DNA from: Ruminococcaceae bacterium UBA4306
GTDB taxonomy: Bacteria; Bacillota; Clostridia; Oscillospirales; Acutalibacteraceae
DNA length: 16,535 nt
Reading direction: 5' to 3'
Assembly (NCBI GenBank): GCA_002394725.1
Contig: DGUQ01000203.1
Location: 1 to 16,535, forward strand
The notes under the pieces are model-generated. The model searched no databases. It was not told the origin of the DNA and was given only the letters and a program-made list of their open reading frames with translations. The position numbers were made by a program, and so were the translations under genes. Of the stretch, positions 7,461 through 14,733 are shown piece after piece; position 1 is the stretch's first letter; every line of letters begins with the position of its first letter.

Positions 7461-8792
7461 ATGAGAAGAACCTTCCGATGGATCGCTGTTGTGCTGGCGC
7501 TGATGATTCTTGTGCCATGCGCCTGCACGGTCTCAACCGGAGCGCTCAGCTTTGAATGTGATGTGGAGCAGTATTCCGATTCGCTGTTGATGGTCAATCT
7601 GGACACCGGTATGGAGGTCTTTGCAAAGGAAGCGGATACAAAGCGCTATCCATCGTCATTGACCAAGATCATGACCTATATCATTGCGGCTGAGTTCTTT
7701 GATGATTATCAGACGCAGATCCCGATCAGGCAGACCTGTATCGATAATGTGATCAATCAGGGATTGAGCTGTTCCGGTGTAGACTGGTATATCGGCGAAT
7801 CCCTGACGGTAGAGAATCTGCTGTACGCGCTGATGCTCCCCACCGGCGATGACGCCGCGATGGTGCTGGCGGATTATATCGGCGAAGGCAATATAGCGAC
7901 ATTTGTTGATAAAATGAACGCCAAAGCCGAGGAGCTCGGGTGCAAGGACACGCACTTCACCAATCCGTTCGGCACGCACGATGACGATCACTATACCACG
8001 GCACATGATCTGTATACCATCACCCGACACGCGATGGGACTGCCGCTGTTCTCTAAAATCTGCAATACGACTACATATTACGCCAAAGAGAATGACGATG
8101 TGCCCTTTATCACAAGTAACTGGCTGATCGATTCCGCGCGAGGCGGCGATTATTATTATGTATACGCCACAGGCGTCAAGAACGCGACCTCCTCTCAGGC
8201 AGGACGCTGTTTGGTTTCGACCGCGGTATATGACGGCTACTCCTATATGTGCATCGGTCTGCACGCTCCTTATGACGAAAGCAAGGAGGAGAATGAGCAG
8301 TACTGTATGCTGGAAGCCGCCGATATGTTTCGCTGGGCGTTTTTGAATTTGTCCTTTGTTACTCCCGTTACCAAGGATACGCCTGTCTGCGAGCAAAAGA
8401 TCGATCACGCGTGGGATACCAAGAGTATCCTGCTGGTTCCGCAATCGGACTGCAACGTGATCCTGCCGCAGGGCTATTCCAAGGGGGATATCCGTATCTC
8501 GCCCGACAGCACCGACGCGATCAGCGCCCCGGTCAAAAAGGGCGATATCATCACGACTGCCACCGTTTATTATAAGAACGAGCCGTTCACGCAGATCAAT
8601 CTGGTGGCAAACGAGGATATCGGCGTCAGTCCGATTCTGTATACCACCGACGCGATCCGAGGCGTATTGACCTCGCCGTGGTTTCTGATGGCAGTCGGAT
8701 TGGTCGTCATCCTGTTTATCATCTATGTCTCCGTTTCTTCCTCTTACGCGAAAAAACGGAAACGCGATAAAACGCCTAAGACAAGAAAATAA
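7461..8792 (+). CDS. Membrane-anchored DacA-like (S11) protein with two altered motifs
   Basis: This 443-residue paralog of the preceding gene has a signal peptide (about 1-28) and a C-terminal transmembrane helix (about 404-424) with a Lys/Arg-rich tail, so it should sit outside the cell, anchored near its C-terminus. SxxK is intact as S66-L-T-K69 in the usual YPSSLTKIMT context. The SxN box reads T128-G-D130, and the KTG box, found by aligning GVKNATSSQAGRCL with the usual GIKTGYTSKAGYCL, reads K240-N-A242. It could still form an acyl-enzyme, but normal carboxypeptidase turnover is doubtful. An LVPC sequence near residue 20 is a poor lipobox because of the Pro, so type I signal cleavage is likelier. 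The ribosome site GGAGGG (7449-7454) lies inside the end of the previous gene. A terminator follows at 8805. Confidence 0.87.
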   Translation: MRRTFRWIAVVLALMILVPCACTVSTGALSFECDVEQYSDSLLMVNLDTGMEVFAKEADTKRYPSSLTKIMTYIIAAEFFDDYQTQIPIRQTCIDNVINQGLSCSGVDWYIGESLTVENLLYALMLPTGDDAAMVLADYIGEGNIATFVDKMNAKAEELGCKDTHFTNPFGTHDDDHYTTAHDLYTITRHAMGLPLFSKICNTTTYYAKENDDVPFITSNWLIDSARGGDYYYVYATGVKNATSSQAGRCLVSTAVYDGYSYMCIGLHAPYDESKEENEQYCMLEAADMFRWAFLNLSFVTPVTKDTPVCEQKIDHAWDTKSILLVPQSDCNVILPQGYSKGDIRISPDSTDAISAPVKKGDIITTATVYYKNEPFTQINLVANEDIGVSPILYTTDAIRGVLTSPWFLMAVGLVVILFIIYVSVSSSYAKKRKRDKTPKTRK

Positions 8793-8804
8793 GAACTCCG
8801 CAAG

Positions 8805-8831
8805 ACCGACGCTGAAAAGCGTCGGTTTTTT
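8805..8831 (+). terminator. Terminator of the carboxypeptidase-paralog operon
   Basis: ACCGACGC (8805-8812), loop TGAAAA and GCGTCGGT (8819-8826) form a perfect eight-pair stem followed by a run of T to 8831. Confidence 0.92.
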
Positions 8832-8854
8832 ACATTATTCGTCTTTGTTTTCTA

Positions 8855-8883
8855 TTGAAAAATAAAGAAAGATATGTTAAAAT
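8855..8883 (+). promoter_or_regulatory. Promoter of the giant dockerin-protein gene
   Basis: TTGAAA (8855-8860) and TAAAAT (8878-8883) are 17 bases apart, with TGT directly before the -10 (extended -10). Transcription would start near 8890, giving a leader of about 135 bases. Confidence 0.75.
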
Positions 8884-8973
8884 AATTTTGATTATATGCG
8901 AAATTTCAATTACTGTATGCCTTCATTCTTATCAACCGGTGCCGGCTGACGTCGTTGTTGCTTCGCAAATGAT

Positions 8974-9007
8974 GTTACCGATGTATCTCAATGATTCGCG
9001 CGGTGAC
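8974..9007 (+). other. Leader hairpin just before the ribosome site
   Basis: GTTACCG (8974-8980) can pair with CGGTGAC (9001-9007) over seven pairs, one of them G-T, with a 20-base loop. The stem ends three bases before AAGGAGAG (9011-9018). It could modulate ribosome access. No known riboswitch class is recognisable in the leader. Confidence 0.35.
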
Positions 9008-9025
9008 AAAAAGGAGAGATGTAAT

Positions 9026-12000
9026 ATGAAAAACAAATGGACGACCAAGCTTTTCGCGGTGGTTCTCTGTGTCATGCTGCTCGTATCGAGCCTGCCTGTC
9101 ACAACCGCCTTTGCGGAAAACGCGACCGAACCCGTTGCGATGAAGGCAGGTGATGTGATCGCGGACTTTGCTCCGGCAGAGACCGAGTGCTTCTCATCCG
9201 ACCCCTCTGTTGCGTGGGTGGATCAGTCCGGCGCTTTGAACGCGCTCAAAGCCGGTACAGCGACCGTTACGGTACCCTCTGAGGACGGTACAACGGAGTA
9301 TACCGTTACCGTCGAGGGCTATTCGGACGGCACACCCGTAATGGGTAATCTGAAGATTCTTGCTCGTTATAACGACAATATGCAGTTCTATGACGGCCAT
9401 GTGTATCTGCTCTTTACCTCATATCAGGACGGCGTAACGATCACTGTTCCCGATCTGTACGCCGGATATGAGATCAGCGATACCTATTACAAGGATATCA
9501 GAGAAGATATTGCCAACGGCTCCAACCACTCCGATAAGGACACGGACAAGTACTTTACCTTTAACAAGGATATGAAGTCCGTGACGCTGGATCGCGGTGA
9601 GATCGTCACCATCGGTATGTATCGCGATTTCGACCTTTCCGTTCCTCAGGCGGCTTTGGGCTCTATCCAAAACAGCTCCCTGTGGACGGATATTGTCAAA
9701 AGCGGTAAAGCCGGTATCATCGAGTCCATCTTCCGTATGCTCGATACCGGCGAGATGAAATTCGATATCGCTATTGAAAAGATCAAGGCGGTACTCGATG
9801 AAGCCGGTATGGATTATAATAAGGTGCTCGACGGCGTAGTGGACGGCGGCGTTTGCTTCAACCGCGAGCTGTATAACCAGAAGCTCGAATGGGATCAGTA
9901 TGAGAATGTTACCTATGAGATGGATATCACCGAGAAGCAGCTCAACACGATGCAGATGTACCTCGGCGGCAACCTCAACAAGTTCTCGATCTTAAAGAAC
10001 AGCTGCGCTACCGTAGCGCTCAGAGCGTGGAACGCGGCTGTCGGCACTACTGACGGCGCACCGAACGCGTATTATCTGGAGTCTGCCGGCGAGGGCATCT
10101 TCGCACTCGTTGACGCTCCCAAGACTGTTCGTGACGGTATCATTGACAGACTGCCCGGCTACTATCTGAACAACGCCGAGGGCGTTTCAGAACCTGACGC
10201 AGGCTTCCAAGATGACACCGGCTGGGTCTATGTCAGCGCGCCTGAGAAGGTCAGCCCCGTTACATATCGCTACGCGGACGGCGAGTATGTGGTCGACGAG
10301 AGCAAGACGAAGATGGCTGATCTGATCAATGCCGCAAAAGGCGATCAGAAGGTTTATTATAACAAGGATGAGCAGGATATCGACGTTTCTATCGATTGGA
10401 CCGACGTCCAAATCATCGGAGGCCCTGAAACCATTGACAACATTACCTTTGACGTCAACGGCACTAAGCTGACGCTCGGCGCGGATAACGCTCCCGAGGA
10501 TGGCATTTGGTTCACAACGCAGATCACTGAGCCTTACGAAGGAAACACTTACTTTGTAGTCGACGCTGATAACAAAGCGCTCGCCAGCGAGTATTCTGAC
10601 GGTACGCTGAGCTTCCATGTACCCACTCTGCCTGCGTCCTTTAAGATCTTCGGCAACAGTATAGGCATTGTGAATCAGCTCAAGACCGTGATCAAGGGCG
10701 CTGACAGCTCGATCGAGACCTTCGTGTACACCTTGGAGGATAAACAAAGACGGAAATTAGCTTCTCTCGATGAGGTTGAAAAGGGCGCCAAGGTTTATAT
10801 AGAGACCAGATTCGATGATGATGATCATCTTTTGAGTGATATCACCGTCAACGGCGAGTCGATCTTTAACGATGCTCATTATGATGATCAGGAGCTTGCT
10901 TACTTCTTCATCATGCCCGCAAAATACACGGTTCTCAACATTTCTCTTGCTACCGCTGAGTATGAAGAGATAGCAAAGTCTATTTATCAGATGGCAGTCG
11001 GTGAATCCGTTGATGTGACCCAATTCATCAAGCTGATGGTCGGCGGCGTCGAAGCTCCTGCCGATCAGATCGAATCCAACTTTTGGACAACGAAGGGCTG
11101 TCTTGAAAAGAACGGCAATGTATATACCGCTGTTAAGGAAGGCTCTGAATTGGTCAGAGTAAGCGCGGTCGGTAACGAAAGGGTCGGTTCGGTGTTTGCG
11201 ATCCAGGTATTCGCCGACAGAGATGATATGGTCAAGATCACCTATGATGAAGAGTCAGAGGCGAATCCGACGATCTTATTCAGATACGACGAAAGATGGA
11301 GATATACTTCTTTCTCCGACTACCTGGTACCGAAGGGCTCTGAGGTTCAGGTTACAACAGATGTTCCCGACGGCAAGGCGATTCTCACAATGTCTGCCAA
11401 CGACAGCACCATCTGGCCTAATGAGTCCATCACCGTTAATGAGGATACAAAGATCGACATCAAGTTGGCTGACGCCGCTATCGAGAATATGCCCAAGGAG
11501 ATCAAGCTGAGCAAAAAGGGCGATACCTATCAGCTCAACGCAAGGTCGATGTACAGCGGCGCTTATAAGCTCATTCCAATGTATGACAGCAGCATCGCGT
11601 ATACTTCCTCCGATGATATCCTCTCTGTCGATCAGAACGGCCTGATCACTGTAGAGGGCGAGGTTCCGGAGGACGGCGCCGTAGCTTATATCATCGCGTA
11701 TGATGCTTCTTCCGCTACCTCCGCGTCTGCTCAGACAAGGGTAGTGATCGGCGATTATTCCGGTGACAAGATCGTCGGCAGCATGACCATCTTCTCACGC
11801 CGTGTTGCGCTGAGCGAGCTGATCCCTCACGGCGGCGTTACCTTTACTACTTATGAGGATATGGATTTCGACGCCAGCTACTATGAGTATTACAGACCGA
11901 ATGATAAATACAACGATCTGATGATCGATTATGAGCAGAATCCCGAGGATTATACTTCCGATCCCGCTCTTTACAATATGAATGAACTCGACCTCAACGA

Positions 12001-13333
12001 TCGTGAATCCTATTTTGATGTTACCAGAAACGGCGTGAATGCCGCTCCCACAACCGTTTCACTGGTTGCCGGTGAATCCTTTACCGTTTCCAATTATCCT
12101 TTTGACGCGACAAACTTGATCTCTGTTTGCGAAACGTTCAAGCGCAGCACTCTCTACCAAAACAGTAAGGAATGTCAGGCACTGGTCTATGAGATGGAAC
12201 AGTTTATCAACAAGGGTGAGGATTTTGACGGTTCTGTCACCTTTGACGCGCTTGCCGCTACGCTGATGCAGGTCTATCAGATCAGCAGACAGACGGGAGT
12301 CAATCCTGCCGACGGTGCTTGCGAGGGCGGTGTGTGTATCAATCGAGAGATATACAATCAGTTCAGAAGAAATGATTCTCAGACGCCGAACAACTTCTAT
12401 ACCGTAGAGATCACTGCCGATGAGCTTGCCGCGTTGAAGGCGTATATCGTGAATCCCGAGAATAATTACTATTCCTTTATGACCAAGAACTGCGTGACCT
12501 GTTCCGTGGATATCTGGAACGCTGTCCTGTCCGACAGACCTGAGCTGCTGCTCAAGGGCAATATGACCGGCATGGCTGTTGATCCCCAGTCTCTGTATTT
12601 TGATATCGGTACCCTCACCAAGAAGGATAACACCGATGATCTTCCCGGCTACGGCGGCTCCGATTTCTATCCGCGCACGATCCGTTACAGTGAAGCTGTC
12701 AAGGACGCGATCGACAAGATCAACGCCATCGGTACCGTGGAGCTTACTCCCGAATCCAAGGCGAAGATCGACGCGGCGCGCGCGGCGTTTGATGCTCTGA
12801 ATGAAAATCAGCAGGAGCGCGTATGGAACGCTGACAAGCTGATCGAAGCGGAAGAAGCGTACCGCGAGCTCAAGGACGCCGCTGATAAGGCTGCTTATGA
12901 CGCTTATCGGAACGAGCTGGTCGATTCCATCGATACAATGATCGCGAAGGAGGATGACAGCCTGCGCTGCCGTATGCTGACTGCTGTCGCCAAGGCTTCC
13001 ATCAAGGGTCGTCCCTATGATGACGCGCAGTCGCTCGAGGATAACAAGGCTGCTCTGGATACTGTCTATACGCTCTATCTCGCCGCGCTCGACGAGCTGC
13101 GCTACAGAGAGAACCCCTATCTCGGCGACGTCGATTTGGATCGCGGCGTAACGATCGCTGACGCAACCTTCATCCTGAGAGATTCCGTCCTGATGCCGAC
13201 TCCGATCACCTTGGATTATTCCGTAGCGGATACCAATGAGGACGGTATGATCAATGTTAAGGATGTTACCGAGCTTCAAAGATGGTTAGCCAATATGCCG
13301 GCAAACGAAAATATCGGAAAACCTTTATACTAA
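9026..13333 (+). CDS. Giant secreted dockerin protein with two His/Cys papain-like domains
   Basis: This 1435-residue protein has a signal peptide (1-30, ending TTAFA). An Ig-like segment (about 38-98, 'DPSVAWVDQSGALNALKAGTA') precedes domain A (about 100-380). A long beta-rich middle follows, then a second Ig-like segment (about 840-905, 'SDDILSVDQNGLITVEG'), domain B (about 910-1215), a helical segment (about 1220-1355, 'AIGTVELTPESKAKIDAAR') and a type I dockerin (1367-1435). Both Ca-loops of the dockerin look intact (DVDLDRGVTIAD and DTNEDGMINVKD). Domains A and B align: H125 or H935 in xHxxxxFTxYxD, GGVCxNRExYNQ with C277 or C1104, and NSCAT (C327) or KNCVT (C1156). His before Cys recalls permuted NlpC/P60 or DUF4105-like folds, inferred rather than proven. 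The frame is open upstream to 8855, but that stretch covers the promoter. The ATG at 9026 has AAGGAGAG seven bases before it. Confidence 0.9.
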   Translation: MKNKWTTKLFAVVLCVMLLVSSLPVTTAFAENATEPVAMKAGDVIADFAPAETECFSSDPSVAWVDQSGALNALKAGTATVTVPSEDGTTEYTVTVEGYSDGTPVMGNLKILARYNDNMQFYDGHVYLLFTSYQDGVTITVPDLYAGYEISDTYYKDIREDIANGSNHSDKDTDKYFTFNKDMKSVTLDRGEIVTIGMYRDFDLSVPQAALGSIQNSSLWTDIVKSGKAGIIESIFRMLDTGEMKFDIAIEKIKAVLDEAGMDYNKVLDGVVDGGVCFNRELYNQKLEWDQYENVTYEMDITEKQLNTMQMYLGGNLNKFSILKNSCATVALRAWNAAVGTTDGAPNAYYLESAGEGIFALVDAPKTVRDGIIDRLPGYYLNNAEGVSEPDAGFQDDTGWVYVSAPEKVSPVTYRYADGEYVVDESKTKMADLINAAKGDQKVYYNKDEQDIDVSIDWTDVQIIGGPETIDNITFDVNGTKLTLGADNAPEDGIWFTTQITEPYEGNTYFVVDADNKALASEYSDGTLSFHVPTLPASFKIFGNSIGIVNQLKTVIKGADSSIETFVYTLEDKQRRKLASLDEVEKGAKVYIETRFDDDDHLLSDITVNGESIFNDAHYDDQELAYFFIMPAKYTVLNISLATAEYEEIAKSIYQMAVGESVDVTQFIKLMVGGVEAPADQIESNFWTTKGCLEKNGNVYTAVKEGSELVRVSAVGNERVGSVFAIQVFADRDDMVKITYDEESEANPTILFRYDERWRYTSFSDYLVPKGSEVQVTTDVPDGKAILTMSANDSTIWPNESITVNEDTKIDIKLADAAIENMPKEIKLSKKGDTYQLNARSMYSGAYKLIPMYDSSIAYTSSDDILSVDQNGLITVEGEVPEDGAVAYIIAYDASSATSASAQTRVVIGDYSGDKIVGSMTIFSRRVALSELIPHGGVTFTTYEDMDFDASYYEYYRPNDKYNDLMIDYEQNPEDYTSDPALYNMNELDLNDRESYFDVTRNGVNAAPTTVSLVAGESFTVSNYPFDATNLISVCETFKRSTLYQNSKECQALVYEMEQFINKGEDFDGSVTFDALAATLMQVYQISRQTGVNPADGACEGGVCINREIYNQFRRNDSQTPNNFYTVEITADELAALKAYIVNPENNYYSFMTKNCVTCSVDIWNAVLSDRPELLLKGNMTGMAVDPQSLYFDIGTLTKKDNTDDLPGYGGSDFYPRTIRYSEAVKDAIDKINAIGTVELTPESKAKIDAARAAFDALNENQQERVWNADKLIEAEEAYRELKDAADKAAYDAYRNELVDSIDTMIAKEDDSLRCRMLTAVAKASIKGRPYDDAQSLEDNKAALDTVYTLYLAALDELRYRENPYLGDVDLDRGVTIADATFILRDSVLMPTPITLDYSVADTNEDGMINVKDVTELQRWLANMPANENIGKPLY

Positions 13334-13340
13334 AGCAATC

Positions 13341-13371
13341 GCTCCACCGCTTCGGCGGTGGAGCTGTTTTA
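13341..13371 (+). terminator. Terminator after the giant dockerin gene
   Basis: GCTCCACCGC (13341-13350), loop TTCG and GCGGTGGAGC (13355-13364) form a perfect ten-pair stem, followed by TGTTTTA. It isolates this gene from the next operon. Confidence 0.92.
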
Positions 13372-13406
13372 TGCCCGATGCGAACTATTATTTACAAAAC
13401 CTTAAC

Positions 13407-13435
13407 TTGACAGTGTCCGATCCTTCATATACAAT
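13407..13435 (+). promoter_or_regulatory. Promoter of the membrane-protein/LRR operon
   Basis: A consensus TTGACA (13407-13412) and TACAAT (13430-13435) are 17 bases apart. The start would be near 13442, leaving a leader of about 125 bases before the ATG at 13568. I see no recognisable riboswitch in this leader, only short possible pairings such as CATCG with CGATG. Confidence 0.85.
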
Positions 13436-13567
13436 ATATGGTAGCAAAATTACGCGTTTTATCGCATCGTTACCGCTTGTGCCGCGATGATGACGGATAG
13501 ATCGCTGTCTGATACCACAGTAAACGAAGCTGTTGTTACGATCAGACAAGTATGAAGGAGTATGATT

Positions 13568-14704
13568 ATGAGATCCAAGCTATCATGGATTCCTTTTGTT
13601 CCGCTGTTTTTGGCGGCTGGGTTTTTTAAATTCGCTCAGGAGCTGATGCCGCAGGGCAGCGTTTTCGGGCTGACCGCGTTACAGATGGAATATTGCTATA
13701 TCGGCGCCGCTGTTGTTATCCTGCTGTTTGCTGTATTGTTTGTTGCCACGGATAAGAATATCGCGTCGTATTATGTGCCACACAAGAATGTTCCTGCCGG
13801 CTTGATCGGCTTTTTGCTGTGCGTGCTGTTGGCGGCTGACGGCGGCTTGACCGCTTTTCAGATGTTCAATTCGGGAACGTTTTCGATCGTTCCGATCCTC
13901 GGCGCTGTGCTGGCGCTTTTATCCGCGATTGTGTTCTTCATCTTCGGCTTGAACCATATTTTCCGCCGTAATGAGGGCAGGAATCTCTCTTTACTCAACG
14001 CGATCCCTGCTGTGTTCTGCGGCGTTCGGATGATCCTCGTCTTTATTCAGTTTACGACGATCTCCATCAAGGTCGCTGACGTCAGTGCCTTGATCTGTTA
14101 TGTTTTTGCGACGCTGTTCTTCTATCATTACGCTGTTGTACTGTCACTGATCAAGAACAAGAGCTCGCTCAAATCCTGCTTCATCTTCGGATTGCCGGCG
14201 GTCGCGATGATGATCCCTTACGGTATTTATCATCTGTGCTTCCGTTTTGATCCTGTTATGATCCTCAATAACGCGCAACCGCTCGAAATGCTCGTGTTCG
14301 GTCTGTATATCTTAGCCGTTTTGATCGAGATCACCATGTTCGTCAAGGATAAGGATCATGTGAAGATCATCGAAAAGGAGGATTCCGCTCCCGATCCTGT
14401 CGATGAAAAGGTTGAAGGCTTTATCGCCAGTAACGTATCGGAGGATGAGAACGATATTCAGGAGAACAACGAATATCGTGAAAGCAGTGATACAGAGGGC
14501 TATTTATATCAGGATACACATGACGCGAACGATAAGGTCGATGACCCTCTGCGCGAGTATGATCACTTGAACCCCGATACCGAAGGTTATCTGACTGAGA
14601 TTCAGGAAGAATCCGACGAGGTCGATGACAGACCGAAGGATTATGAATCCAGACTGGATGACATAGACAAGCTGATACTGGATATTTCCAAAAAATCCGA
14701 ATAA
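13568..14704 (+). CDS. Eight-helix membrane protein with acidic repeated tail, unknown function
   Basis: I do not recognise a family for this 378-residue protein. Eight hydrophobic segments are visible at about 7-24, 42-61, 75-97, 106-130, 142-166, 169-194, 201-225 and 239-259. The last third (about 265-378) is soluble and strongly acidic. It holds an imperfect tandem repeat of 28-29 residues: DTEGYL at 308-313 and 337-342, and VDD at 324-326 and 352-354. The tail ends in a short amphipathic helix (DDIDKLILDISKK). The tail follows an even number of helices, so it lies on the same side as the N-terminus, probably the cytoplasm. The ATG at 13568 is chosen over that at 13562 because AAGGAG (13555-13560) is seven bases before it but only one base from the other. 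The LRR-dockerin gene follows after 29 bases and shares the promoter. Confidence 0.8.
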   Translation: MRSKLSWIPFVPLFLAAGFFKFAQELMPQGSVFGLTALQMEYCYIGAAVVILLFAVLFVATDKNIASYYVPHKNVPAGLIGFLLCVLLAADGGLTAFQMFNSGTFSIVPILGAVLALLSAIVFFIFGLNHIFRRNEGRNLSLLNAIPAVFCGVRMILVFIQFTTISIKVADVSALICYVFATLFFYHYAVVLSLIKNKSSLKSCFIFGLPAVAMMIPYGIYHLCFRFDPVMILNNAQPLEMLVFGLYILAVLIEITMFVKDKDHVKIIEKEDSAPDPVDEKVEGFIASNVSEDENDIQENNEYRESSDTEGYLYQDTHDANDKVDDPLREYDHLNPDTEGYLTEIQEESDEVDDRPKDYESRLDDIDKLILDISKKSE

Positions 14705-14733
14705 TCGAAATTTGTAAAAAGGAGGATGGTAGC

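Noticed and set aside
7512..7529. Lipoprotein signal (LVPC) in the second carboxypeptidase paralog
   Set aside because: Pro before the Cys does not fit a lipobox, and the protein already has a C-terminal membrane helix.
8855..9025. 57-residue N-terminal extension of the giant dockerin protein
   Set aside because: The extension would begin inside the -35 box and covers the promoter. The ATG at 9026 has a strong ribosome site and is followed at once by a normal signal peptide.
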